A model generated the notes under the pieces. It did no database searches. It saw only the letters and a list, made by a program, of their open reading frames with translations, and was not told the origin of the DNA. This document shows, one piece after another, positions 1-7,976 of a DNA stretch of 64,000 bases. The position numbers and the translations under genes are program-made. The first letter of the stretch is position 1; each line of letters begins with the position of its first letter. This DNA comes from Geothrix sp. (GTDB lineage Bacteria > Acidobacteriota > Holophagae > Holophagales > Holophagaceae). The DNA lies in NCBI GenBank assembly GCA_030681515.1, contig JAUXSE010000016.1, positions 124,001-188,000 of the forward strand, in the 5' to 3' direction.

Positions 1-1
1 A

Positions 2-2953
2 CTGGTGCTGATCGCCCTGCCGGCGGCGGCTCAGCAGGCCGGAGCCATCGTCGGCAAGGTGGCGATGAAAGATGGCAAAGGACTGGCGGGTGTCCGCATC
101 GAGGCGACCTCCAACGTGCTGCCCCAGCCCCGGCGGGTGGTCTCGGGCGAGACGGGCGACTTCAGGATGCCCTTCCTGCCGCCCGGCGACTACGTGTTGA
201 CCTTCACCCATCCTTCCAAGGCCACCGAGAAACGCGGCGTCTCCGTGGCGCTGCAGCAGAACACCAGCGTCAATGTGGCCATGGCTGACGCGGCCATCGC
301 GGGCGCTCAGGTCGAGGTCGTGGCCCAGGCCAGCATGATGGATCCCGCCTCGGCGGAGCTCAAGACCTCCATCACCTCCGATGTCATCAACAGCCTGCCG
401 ACCGGCCAGAGTTACCGTGATCTGGTGAAGCTCATCCCGGGCGTCCAGTACTCCCAGGACACGACGCGCAGTCCGAGCGCAGGCGGCAGCGGCCAGGACA
501 ATGTCCACATGTTCGACGGCGTGAACGTGAACCTGCCGCTGTTCGGCACCATGTCGGCCGAACCCTCATCCCACGATGTGGATCAGATCGCCATCTCCAA
601 GGGCGGTGCCGATGCCACGGGCTTCAACCGCTCCGCGGGCTACTCCATCAACTCCATCAGCAAGTCCGGCACCAATGCCTTCACGGGCGAGCTCTCCTAT
701 CAATGGCTGCCCACCAGCCTGTTTGAACGGCGTGTTTCGCCCACCGCCGCGAAGTACGAGCAGGAGCAGGACTACACGGTCGCCAATGTGGGCGGCCCCA
801 TCGTGAAGGAGAGGTTGTTCTTCTTCGCGTCCTACTACCGGCCGACGGCCAGCCGGAAGAACGGCACCAACCTCTACGGGGCCGCCCCCGACTACAAGAG
901 CACCCGCGACGAGTTCTTCGGCAAGCTCACCTACGCCCCCACGACCAACCTCCTGATCCACGGGAGCTACCGCACCTCGGATAAAACAGAGACCGCATCC
1001 ACCATCCCTCTGGCCACGGTGGCCCCCACCACTCTGGCTGGCAGCAAAATCAAGATGGATATCGCCACCCTGGAGGCCTCCTGGGCCATCACGCCCTCCA
1101 GCTTCCTGAACTTCAAGGCCACCGATTTCACCCTCAAGACCCAGGACCGCCCCGACTACATCTCCAGCGCCGTCCCGGCGCTGGATGGCACCGCCACGCT
1201 CAACGTGGGCGCCCTGGCCACCCAGGGACTCTTCTTCGTTCCGGCCCCCAGGGTGGGCACCACGGCTCCCATTCTCGCCTATAACGCGTTCATCCAACCG
1301 CTCATCAACCAGTACGGCTACATCGGCCCCACGACTGGCCTCCCGACGGGGGGCGGCACCGTGGGCGGCGCCTCCCAGTTCAACAACCAGGATTTCTACC
1401 GCCAGAGCTACCAGCTCGCCTACGACGCCACCTTCGGGTCCAGCGTGACCCACGAAGTGCATGTGGGCTACCAGTGGTCCAAGGAATGGGAGGATCTGCT
1501 GCGGACCTCCAACGGCTGGGGCTCGATCACGGCCCCCTACAACGTCCCGGTTCCGGTGGGTCTTCCCAACGCCGGCGCGCCGATCATCTTCCAGGCCGCC
1601 GTGCAGCAGCAGGGCATCCTGGGGGTGCCCACCCTCCGCTCCGAATATGTTTCGCAGACCATCGAGGTCAACGACAAGATCAAGTGGCGGAACTTCACCT
1701 TCAACGTGGGCGTGATGATCAGCAACGACAAGCTCTATGGCCAGGGGCTGCGGGAGAATCCGGGCACCCTCTCCGGCTACGAGCTGGCCCCCGGGAACAA
1801 GTACCTGGAGAAGGAGATCAAGTTCTCGGAGACCCTCCAGCCCCGTCTGGGCGTCACCTGGAACTACCACGCCGAGGATACGGTGTATGCCAACTACGCC
1901 CGCTACGTGCCGGCCGTTTCCTCGCTGCCCCGGGCCGCCTCCTGGGCCCGCAACAAGGCCGCGACCGTCAATGTCTACTTCGACGCCGCCGGCAATATGC
2001 TGGCTTCGCAGGTGGAGGCCTCCTCCACGGGCAAGCTCTTCACGCCGGGCATGGATCCCCGCCATACGGACGAGGTGCTCATCGGCACCACCCGGGATCT
2101 CGGCCATGGCTGGAACGGGCGGCTCTATTCCCGGTACCGAAAAAGCGTCAATTTCTGGGAAGACACCAATAACAACGCCCGGCTTCTGTACCAGCCCCCC
2201 GCGGGGATCCCCCGGACCCTGTACATCCCGAACCTGGGCAACATGCTGTTGCCGCTGTACCCCGCGGCGAGTGCTAGTGGCGCCAACGATGGCGCATTTG
2301 TCATCGCCCAGCTGGACAACGCCTTCACCAAGTACTATGAAGTGGGCCTCGAATCCGAATGGCGGGGAACGAACGCCTATCTCCGCGCCTCCTACGTGTG
2401 GAGCCACTACTACGGCAACTTCGACCAGGACAACAGCACCACCGCCGCGGCCAATGATTTCAATATCTTCGTTGGCTCGTCCAACCTCGCGGACGATCCG
2501 GGCCGTCAGGTCTGGGACAACAAGTACGGCAACCTGACGGGCGACCGCCGCCACCAGGTGAAGGTCTTCGGCTACTACGAACTGCCCTGGGAGGGCCGGA
2601 TCGGCGCCTACTTCATCTTCCAGTCCGGCCAGCCCTGGCAGCGCACCTCCTACGAGCCCTACATTCCCATCCTCACCGCCATCGGCTCGACCAGCACCAG
2701 CGATGTCAACCGCTATGCGGAACCGGCCGGCTCCCGGGTCGGCTCCTCCCACTGGCAGCTGGACCTCAACTACACCCAGGCCTTCTGGAAGCGGAAGGCC
2801 ATGCGGCTGGATGGCATGGTGGACATCTACAACCTCTTCGACCGGCAGACCGGCTACAACCCCATCACCAGCGTGCATTCCACGCTCATGGGCGTCCCCC
2901 AGTCCTTCTACCTCCCGCGCCGGGTCCAGCTGGGGGTGAAGTTCCTGTTCTGA
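2..2953 (+). CDS. TonB-dependent receptor with carboxypeptidase-regulatory-like N-terminal domain (5' truncated)
   Basis: Outer-membrane beta-barrel receptor of the large acidobacterial TonB-dependent family. The window opens inside the signal peptide (LVLIALPAAAQQ), so the true start lies upstream. Residues about 10-90 form a CarboxypepD_reg-like beta-sandwich (GKVAMKDGKGLAGVRIEA, then PPGDYVLTFTH), followed by a plug domain (TSDVINSLPTGQSYRDLVKLIPGV) and a barrel of some 750 residues ending in the outer-membrane-type aromatic terminus KFLF. Such proteins are known to import polymers or chelates with energy from TonB/ExbBD. No linked SusD-like, glycosidase or siderophore gene is present, so the substrate cannot be named. 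No terminator follows. Confidence 0.93.
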   Translation: MVLIALPAAAQQAGAIVGKVAMKDGKGLAGVRIEATSNVLPQPRRVVSGETGDFRMPFLPPGDYVLTFTHPSKATEKRGVSVALQQNTSVNVAMADAAIAGAQVEVVAQASMMDPASAELKTSITSDVINSLPTGQSYRDLVKLIPGVQYSQDTTRSPSAGGSGQDNVHMFDGVNVNLPLFGTMSAEPSSHDVDQIAISKGGADATGFNRSAGYSINSISKSGTNAFTGELSYQWLPTSLFERRVSPTAAKYEQEQDYTVANVGGPIVKERLFFFASYYRPTASRKNGTNLYGAAPDYKSTRDEFFGKLTYAPTTNLLIHGSYRTSDKTETASTIPLATVAPTTLAGSKIKMDIATLEASWAITPSSFLNFKATDFTLKTQDRPDYISSAVPALDGTATLNVGALATQGLFFVPAPRVGTTAPILAYNAFIQPLINQYGYIGPTTGLPTGGGTVGGASQFNNQDFYRQSYQLAYDATFGSSVTHEVHVGYQWSKEWEDLLRTSNGWGSITAPYNVPVPVGLPNAGAPIIFQAAVQQQGILGVPTLRSEYVSQTIEVNDKIKWRNFTFNVGVMISNDKLYGQGLRENPGTLSGYELAPGNKYLEKEIKFSETLQPRLGVTWNYHAEDTVYANYARYVPAVSSLPRAASWARNKAATVNVYFDAAGNMLASQVEASSTGKLFTPGMDPRHTDEVLIGTTRDLGHGWNGRLYSRYRKSVNFWEDTNNNARLLYQPPAGIPRTLYIPNLGNMLLPLYPAASASGANDGAFVIAQLDNAFTKYYEVGLESEWRGTNAYLRASYVWSHYYGNFDQDNSTTAAANDFNIFVGSSNLADDPGRQVWDNKYGNLTGDRRHQVKVFGYYELPWEGRIGAYFIFQSGQPWQRTSYEPYIPILTAIGSTSTSDVNRYAEPAGSRVGSSHWQLDLNYTQAFWKRKAMRLDGMVDIYNLFDRQTGYNPITSVHSTLMGVPQSFYLPRRVQLGVKFLF

Positions 2954-3137
2954 CGCGGAACAGCGGGTTTCATTGAGTGTTAAATAAGTTTTTGTATCGT
3001 TATTTACCTAATATTGTTCATCAATTCACTTCTTTTCTTGGCGTGATGGGTCCAGGCTGGGGCACTGCTCCCCCCGGCCTGGTTCCCCTGACTGGAAATC
3101 CTGGCCACCCCCTTCCCGTTTCCTTCAGGAGGACGCC
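2954..3137. promoter_or_regulatory. AT-rich intergenic region, probable promoter of the 57-residue peptide gene
   Basis: After the receptor stop the composition drops sharply in GC for about 70 bases (2975-3045) with TTAAATAA and TAATATTGTTC blocks. The 11-mer TAATATTGTTC recurs in the AT-rich region upstream of the gene at 14191, also following a TTAAATAA block. This suggests a promoter, but no clean -35/-10 pair at 17 bp spacing can be picked. Confidence 0.35.
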
Positions 3138-3311
3138 ATGTCCATCAAGCCGGTCAACCCACAATCCGAAGACCTGTTGCTGGAAGCCTTGGATCAGCCC
3201 ATCGGCGAGGCCACGGGTGACACCTCACTCACGACCGGAAAAGCCGCCACCAAGGCCCCCGGCGCCACGCAAAGCGTGACGGGCACCGGAAGCATCAAGG
3301 TCAACGGCTGA
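3138..3311 (+). CDS. small uncharacterised 57-residue protein
   Basis: An ATG with a strong Shine-Dalgarno sequence (TCAGGAGGACGCC, AGGAGG six bases before ATG) opens a 57-codon frame ending in TGA. The product starts MSIKPVNPQSEDLLLEALDQ and ends in a low-complexity Gly/Thr/Ser tail (GATQSVTGTGSIKVNG). It has no Cys, no signal peptide and no membrane segment. An AT-rich likely promoter region precedes it and a 14-bp inverted repeat follows. I do not recognise the family. A leader-plus-Gly/Ser/Thr-rich tail recalls ribosomal-peptide precursors, but no maturation enzyme is adjacent, so no function is assigned. Confidence 0.6.
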   Translation: MSIKPVNPQSEDLLLEALDQPIGEATGDTSLTTGKAATKAPGATQSVTGTGSIKVNG

Positions 3312-3319
3312 GCCCGCCG

Positions 3320-3370
3320 GGCCCAGCGATGGGAGGCCCTCAAGGCGCCGCCGTTCCCCATCGCTGGGCC
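3320..3370. terminator. 14-bp perfect inverted repeat downstream of the peptide gene
   Basis: GGCCCAGCGATGGG (3320-3333) is exactly complementary to CCCATCGCTGGGCC (3357-3370), with a 23-base spacer. It starts nine bases after the stop of the 57-residue gene and overlaps the end of the minus-strand remnant. There is no T-run, so a transcript-stabilising or weak bidirectional terminator hairpin is an inference. Confidence 0.45.
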
Positions 3371-3677
3371 TGATCGGCCCGAGCTTTCCACGCCCCGATC
3401 AGATTGCGGTTGAGGCGGAAGGCTTCATTCAAGGCCTGAAGGGCTTCCATGGCCTTCGGGCCTTTCAGGTTCGGAGAAAGGCCCTGGGCTCCCGCGAGGC
3501 TTAGAGCGCCCCGCAGGGCGAGGGCTTCCCCACATCGAGGGCGGACCTCCAGGATGCGTTCAAGGAAGGCGCCCCCCAGGGTGAGGCTGGCCGCAGGGTC
3601 CTGCCCCGTGACCCCCTCCCACTCGGCACGGGCAAGATGCAGGGAAACGAGGGCCAGGAGCGTACCTGGACACCGAA
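3340..3677 (-). pseudogene. C-terminal remnant of a TPR-like helical-repeat protein
   Basis: On the minus strand an open frame with clearly protein-like, helical-repeat sequence (AEWEGVTGQDPAASL, FLERILEVRPRCGEALALRG, ALQALNEAFRLNRNLIGAWK) runs to a TGA at 3340-3342. It has no start codon with a ribosome site. Its upstream end coincides with the 3' end of the DUF4143 ATPase gene (stop at 3678). The pattern alternates short helices as in TPR regions at the ends of acidobacterial kinases or secretory proteins. I read it as the 3' end of a gene whose front was lost when the ATPase gene arrived. Alternative: a short intact gene with a non-standard start. Confidence 0.45.
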
Positions 3678-4877
3678 TCAGAGCAACTGGCTCAACAGCG
3701 TCAGAGCCGGAACCACCACGGGCTTCTTGGCGATGAAGCAGTCGACATCCTCGAAGGGCAGGCCAAGGACAGCCTGGAATGCGTGGGGGGCCGAAGTCTG
3801 ATCCTGAAAATAAGCCAGAGACGAGGACAGGTGCGTATCGCTCTTCTTGACCTCCACCAGGAACCAGGGCTTCTGGTTCTTGACCACTAGGAAGTCCACC
3901 TCACGCTTCTGCTTGTCACGAAGGTAGCGAAGCTCGAATTCGCCGAAGCCCAGGTCGGTCCAGCCTTCCACGGCCTTCAGCAGATGGCACGCCACCAGCG
4001 TCTCGGCCCGGGCCCCTTCGTCGGTGATGCCACTCCAGTCGCGGAGGAACCATTTGGGTTCCTTGCGCAGGGACTTGGCAACATTGGTGAACCAAGGGCG
4101 AACCAGGAAGCCGTAGTGAAGGCGGCCCAGGAGGTCCACCCAGCGCCGCACCGTGTCCACGGCCACGCCCAATTCCGTGGCCAGATTGGCGTAGATGAGT
4201 TGCTGTCCGCTGCGCTCGGCCAGGATGCGCATCAGCGTTTCCATGGTCCCCAGTTCCTGGACACGGGTGACTTCACGCAGGTCTTCCCGGGCAAGCTGAT
4301 CCATGCGCAGGGAGTGCCACCGGCGTGTGAAGCGGATGTCCCGGCGGATGAAGGGCTCGGGGAAGCCTCCATGCGTCCAGAGCGCCTCCCAGTCCTCCGC
4401 CTGGATGGCCACTGGGAGCCGGACCTCCTGCTCCGGGAGGTCCACCCGGCTGCACTCGGCCACCGACCAGGGATGCATGCGGTAGAGCAGGTAGCGGCCC
4501 ATGAGGCTGTCGCCCCCGCGTCGGAACACATCCAGGCGGGAACTTCCCGTCACCAGCACATGGGCCTGGTCGTTGTAGGTGTCGAAGAACCCCTTCAAAA
4601 ACCCCTTCCACTTGGCGTACTTGTGAAGCTCATCCAACACCACCCGAACCGGCTCGGCCCGCAGTCGATCCAGTTCAAGGCGTTCCGCCAGCGCCCCGGG
4701 GCCCTTCAGCAACATGCGCCGGTCGTCCTGGTTGTCCCAGTTGAGGTAGACGCTACCTACGGCTCGGCAGGCTGTCGTTTTCCCCACCTGTCGCGGCCCG
4801 CTGACCAGGGCCATCTGTCGGTTTCGCCGGAAGTGGTCCTCCAGCAAGGTGCCGTAGAAACGGGGGCGGTTGCTCAT
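3678..4877 (-). CDS. AAA-type ATPase with DUF4143 / PD-(D/E)XK-like C-terminus
   Basis: P-loop ATPase of the archaeal-ATPase/DUF4143 family, about 399 residues, the usual length. Visible are Walker A GPRQVGKTT (about residue 25), Walker B-like RVVLDELHKY, a sensor region VLVTGSSRLDVFRRGGDS, a winged-helix stretch (YANLATELGVAVDTVRRWVDLL) and a C-terminal nuclease-like fold with EVDFLVVKN...FLVEVKKS, matching the D...ExK pattern of restriction-like nucleases. Start chosen at MSNRPRFYG; an in-frame ATG at 4895 is possible. These ATPases are patchily distributed; the biological role is unknown. It is a lone gene that appears to have displaced the front of the neighbouring TPR-like gene. Confidence 0.88.
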   Translation of the reverse strand: MSNRPRFYGTLLEDHFRRNRQMALVSGPRQVGKTTACRAVGSVYLNWDNQDDRRMLLKGPGALAERLELDRLRAEPVRVVLDELHKYAKWKGFLKGFFDTYNDQAHVLVTGSSRLDVFRRGGDSLMGRYLLYRMHPWSVAECSRVDLPEQEVRLPVAIQAEDWEALWTHGGFPEPFIRRDIRFTRRWHSLRMDQLAREDLREVTRVQELGTMETLMRILAERSGQQLIYANLATELGVAVDTVRRWVDLLGRLHYGFLVRPWFTNVAKSLRKEPKWFLRDWSGITDEGARAETLVACHLLKAVEGWTDLGFGEFELRYLRDKQKREVDFLVVKNQKPWFLVEVKKSDTHLSSSLAYFQDQTSAPHAFQAVLGLPFEDVDCFIAKKPVVVPALTLLSQLL

Positions 4878-4978
4878 GGGACGATTATCGTGCATATCGT
4901 AATTTGGTCCAGCCCGTTCTACGACTATCGCGAATTCGTGCCCTGATAGGCCAACCGCCTCTTTCAACTGAAATGCTG

Positions 4979-5003
4979 ACGCCCGGCTTGGTGCCGGGCG
5001 TCC
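4979..5003. terminator. GC-rich hairpin
   Basis: GACGCCCGGC (4979-4988), five-base loop, GCCGGGCGTC (4994-5003): a perfect 10-bp stem between the minus-strand ATPase and the small frame ending at 5023. It has no U-tract on either strand, so termination activity is uncertain. Confidence 0.5.
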
Positions 5004-5022
5004 TCTTCAAGAAATCGTTGGA

Positions 5023-5109
5023 TCAAGCGGCCTTTGACCGCCGTTTCGGCTTGGGTTCAGCCTCCTCGGCCTTCAGGTAGGGCTTCATCACTTCGCTGGG
5101 GGATTGCAT
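5023..5109 (-). pseudogene. possible short reading frame or 3' gene remnant (28 codons)
   Basis: A minus-strand frame reads MQSPSEVMKPYLKAEEAEPKPKRRSKAA and stops 20 bases before the hairpin at 4979-5003. The Lys/Arg-rich tail looks like the end of a DNA- or RNA-binding protein, and the frame stays open further upstream into non-coding DNA and the tRNA. No good ribosome site precedes the ATG. I read it tentatively as the leftover 3' end of a lost gene beside the tRNA. It may simply be chance. Confidence 0.2.
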
Positions 5110-5204
5110 GGCGATTCCGAGTCTGACACCGGTTATCCTGGCCCGCAGTTTTTTACCTATTGCCCTTGAACTCTGGCCGATTGCCTCCGAGGGGCCCGGC
5201 GGGC

Positions 5205-5238
5205 AAAGAAAAGCCACTCCTCGGAGTGGCTTTTCTTT
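5205..5238. terminator. bidirectional rho-independent terminator of tRNA-Pro
   Basis: Nearly perfect palindrome: AAAGAAAAGCCACTCC (5205-5220), then GGAGTGGCTTTTCTTT (5223-5238), giving a GC core with A/T tails, so either strand ends in a U-rich tract. It lies about 80 bases past the 3' end of the minus-strand tRNA-Pro gene. Confidence 0.8.
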
Positions 5239-5318
5239 GAACTTGGCCCAGAGTGTGTCTTTTTTGTGTCCCCGCTCTGTGGGGTTGTTGCCAAGTGCTT
5301 GTATTTCTTGTTGTTGTT

Positions 5319-5395
<77 letters not shown>

Positions 5396-5430
5396 TGAAC
5401 CTTTGACTCTAGAACGGGTGGGGCCCGGGG

Positions 5431-5832
5431 TCAAGGTTTGGGTTCGGAACAGAGCCGTTCGTAGAGGGCCCGCACGGACTTGAGGACGGGCTGGAGATCC
5501 GTGCTGGTGCGGAGGAGCCGGGGGAAGGCGGCCTTGGGTTTCTGGGCCGGGGCGGCGGGGAGTTCGTCGGCATCGAGACCCAGATCGAGGCGTTGCACCA
5601 AGTGGCCGTGGGCGAGCAGCTCGGCGCAGTCGGCCACGGTGAGGCCCTCGGCCAGCCAGGCCTTGATGCGCCTCAGGCGCGGCAGTTCGTCCACATGGTA
5701 GTAGCGGAGATTGCCCTTGCTCCGCCGGGGCTTGATGTCGGGGATGACGTCTTCCCAGTAGCGCAGATCCTTGGGGCCGACGCCGATGAGGGCGGCGGCT
5801 TCACCAATCTTGAACCACTTCTTGTCGCTCAC
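5431..5832 (-). CDS. MerR-family transcriptional regulator
   Basis: A 133-residue protein with an N-terminal MerR winged helix: [22 protein letters not shown] (helix-turn-helix), then [35 protein letters not shown]. The rest is a short Pro/Lys linker ([15 protein letters not shown]) and a C-terminal helix with no metal-binding Cys pair, so it is not a classic metal sensor. It starts inside the stop codon of the NtrC-type activator (ATGA, 5829-5832), so the two are translationally coupled. The short HspR/MlrA-like architecture suggests a DNA-binding helper for the same regulon; the target is unknown. Confidence 0.85.
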   Translation of the reverse strand: MSDKKWFKIGEAAALIGVGPKDLRYWEDVIPDIKPRRSKGNLRYYHVDELPRLRRIKAWLAEGLTVADCAELLAHGHLVQRLDLGLDADELPAAPAQKPKAAFPRLLRTSTDLQPVLKSVRALYERLCSEPKP

Positions 5833-7214
5833 GGCTGGCTCTCCCGGGGCTCGATGCCCAGGGCCTTGAGGCGTTTGTACAGATTGGATCGGTCCATGCC
5901 CACGCGCTCGGCGACGCGGGTCATGTTGCCGTTCTGGAGGCGCATCTCGCGCTGGAGGTACTGGGCCTCGAACCAGTCCTTGGCTTCCTTGACGCTGGCG
6001 AACTCGGGGAAGGAGAAGGGATCCTGTCCGGCGAGGTGGCGGGCGGCCAGGGGGCCCAGATCGCGGGGGCCGATCTCGCTGCCGCGGCCCAGGATGACGG
6101 CGCGCTCCATGAGGTTCTTCAGCTCGCGCACATTGCCGGGCCAGTCGTGGCGCAGCAGCGTGTCCTTGGCCTCGGGGCCCAGGTGCCGGGGCGGGCGGCC
6201 GTACTGCCGGCCGATGCGGGAGATGAAGGCCTCGGCCAGGGGCAGGATGTCCTCGGGGCGTTCCCGCAGGGAGGGAATGCGGAGGGGCACCACGGCCAGG
6301 CGGAAATAGAGATCCTCGCGGAAGCGGCCGCGGGTGATCTCGCCGGCCAGATCCTTGTTGGTGGCGGCGATCACGCGGACATCCACGCCCACGGCGCCGC
6401 CCCCGCCCACGGGTTCCACGCGGCCTTCCTGGAGGGCCCGCAGCACCTTGGCCTGGGTCTTGATGGACATGTCGCCCACCTCGTCCAGGAAGAGGGTGCC
6501 GCCGTCGGCCTCGCGGAACTTGCCCTTCTGGTCGCGGACGGCACCGGTGAAGGCGCCCTTCTGGTGGCCGAACAGCTCGCTTTCGATGAGCTCCTCGGGG
6601 ATGGCCGCGCAGTTCACCTCGACGAAGGGGGCGTCCTTGCGGGAGCTCTGCAGGTGGATGAGCCGGGCCACCTCCTCCTTGCCGCTGCCGTTCTCGCCCG
6701 TGAGCAGCACCCGGCCTTCCGTGGGCGCCACCAGCGCCACATCGGCCATGAGCCGCCGCATGGCGGGGCTATCCGCCAGGAAGAAGCGGCCGCTTTCCAC
6801 CTTGGCCAGGAGCCGCTGATTCTCCTGCTCCAGCCTGGACTGGCGCAGGGCGTTGCCGGTCACCAGGAGCAGGCGGTCCAGGTCAATGGGCTTCTCAAGG
6901 AAGTCGAAGGCGCCGAGCTTGGTGGCCTGCAGCGCGGTGTCTATGCTGGCGTGGCCCGAGATCATCACCACGGGCAGGTCGGGCCGGATCTGCTTGGCCT
7001 GCTTCAGGGTCTCCAGGCCGTCCTGCCCCGGCAGCCAGACGTCCAGCAGCACGAGCTGGATGCCCTCGCCGTCCGGGTTGTGCAGCAGGTCAATGGCCTG
7101 CTCGCCCCGCTCGGCCTTCACCACGTGGTAGCCCTCATCCTTCAGGGCTTCGCCGAGGGACCGCCGGATGCCTGGCTCGTCATCCACCAGGAGGATGGTC
7201 GTGGGGGCGCGCAT
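5829..7214 (-). CDS. NtrC/NtrX-family sigma-54-dependent response regulator
   Basis: About 461 residues from MRAPTTILLVDDEP. Receiver domain 1-125 with phospho-acceptor in LLDVWLPG and Lys in FLEKPID; AAA+ domain about 145-385 with Walker A GENGSGKE, the sigma-54 contact motif GAFTGA, Walker B GGTLFLDEVGD; C-terminal Fis-type helix-turn-helix MTRVAERVGMDRSNLYKRLKALGI, closest in style to NtrX. It should activate sigma-54 promoters after phosphorylation. No cognate kinase is adjacent. It lies immediately after the molybdoenzyme chaperone gene, so the respiratory operon is a likely target, but I could not find a clear -24/-12 site upstream of 13902. Confidence 0.93.
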   Translation of the reverse strand: MRAPTTILLVDDEPGIRRSLGEALKDEGYHVVKAERGEQAIDLLHNPDGEGIQLVLLDVWLPGQDGLETLKQAKQIRPDLPVVMISGHASIDTALQATKLGAFDFLEKPIDLDRLLLVTGNALRQSRLEQENQRLLAKVESGRFFLADSPAMRRLMADVALVAPTEGRVLLTGENGSGKEEVARLIHLQSSRKDAPFVEVNCAAIPEELIESELFGHQKGAFTGAVRDQKGKFREADGGTLFLDEVGDMSIKTQAKVLRALQEGRVEPVGGGGAVGVDVRVIAATNKDLAGEITRGRFREDLYFRLAVVPLRIPSLRERPEDILPLAEAFISRIGRQYGRPPRHLGPEAKDTLLRHDWPGNVRELKNLMERAVILGRGSEIGPRDLGPLAARHLAGQDPFSFPEFASVKEAKDWFEAQYLQREMRLQNGNMTRVAERVGMDRSNLYKRLKALGIEPRESQP

Positions 7215-7261
7215 GACCCCATGCTGGACGCGAGGCAAGCCTTTGTCCAGCAGACGATTGC

Positions 7262-7849
7262 CTACAATTCTGCGAGCGCCTTCTCGGTTTCCGGCAGCAG
7301 GGCCGAGGCCAGGTCCGAGGCCGCCTGGTAGTAGGGGTGGGCTGATACCTGGGGCAGCTGTCCGGCCACGGCGCTCGCGAGGGGCCGGAGATGCTCCCGG
7401 AGCAGGCGCTGGGCCAGTTCCACGAACCGGGGCCGTTCGGCCAGTCCGCCTTCGATCACCTGGCCCAGGAGGTAGCTCAGGCAGGCGAATTCCAGACCCA
7501 GGTGATCCGGGGGGATGCCCAGGTCTTCCTGAAGGTGGATGTCGGCGGCATCGTAGATGGCCTGGAGGGGGGCGATGACCATCGGCGCCATGTGATGCCC
7601 CCGGGCCTGGACGGATTCGAACAGATGGATGGCATCCGTGTCCTTGGCGTGCAGGAACAGGCGGGTGTACTCCACGGACTGGGCCGTGGGTTCGAGGGCG
7701 TTCCGCGCCATCCGGCCCAGGGGATCTTCCAGGGAGGGACCGGGGCCGCTGTCCAGCAGCTGCCCCAGATCCTCCCGCAGGTCGGCGCCGGGTTCGAGGA
7801 AGACTTCGGCGAGGATCTGGGCGAGGTCCGCCTTGAGCGCGAGCGTCAT
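7262..7849 (-). CDS. TorD/DmsD-like molecular chaperone for the molybdoenzyme
   Basis: A 195-residue all-helical protein starting MTLALKADLAQILAEVF; AGGAGGAA precedes this ATG, which is why the start was placed here. The features YTRLFLHAKD, PPDHLGLEFACLSYLLGQVIEGG and FVELAQRLLREHLRPLASAVAGQL match the TorD/NarJ family, which binds Tat signal peptides and keeps the apo-enzyme open for cofactor insertion. The PPDHLGLEF motif is characteristic. It lies directly after the NrfD subunit gene, and its client is almost certainly the Tat-dependent catalytic subunit encoded at 9531-11717. Confidence 0.85.
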   Translation of the reverse strand: MTLALKADLAQILAEVFLEPGADLREDLGQLLDSGPGPSLEDPLGRMARNALEPTAQSVEYTRLFLHAKDTDAIHLFESVQARGHHMAPMVIAPLQAIYDAADIHLQEDLGIPPDHLGLEFACLSYLLGQVIEGGLAERPRFVELAQRLLREHLRPLASAVAGQLPQVSAHPYYQAASDLASALLPETEKALAEL

Positions 7850-7897
7850 CTGGGGTTCCTCCTGAAGATCACGCAGCACCCAACTTTGAACGGGCCC

Positions 7898-7953
7898 CTT
7901 CGTGGACTTCTCGCGCCCGTAGGGCGTCTTCGTGGACTTCGTGGTGATCAGTT
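7898..7953. repeat. short degenerate nonamer repeat between nrfD and the chaperone gene
   Basis: TTCGTGGAC occurs twice (near 7902 and 7931) and is followed by TTCGTGGTGA; a small GCGCCCGTAGGGCGT palindrome lies between. It resembles a decayed copy of the short-period repeat arrays found elsewhere in this window (14823-14860, 21020-21178). No gene is present. Confidence 0.4.
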
Positions 7954-7976
7954 GACCTTCGCTCCCTGGACCCGGA

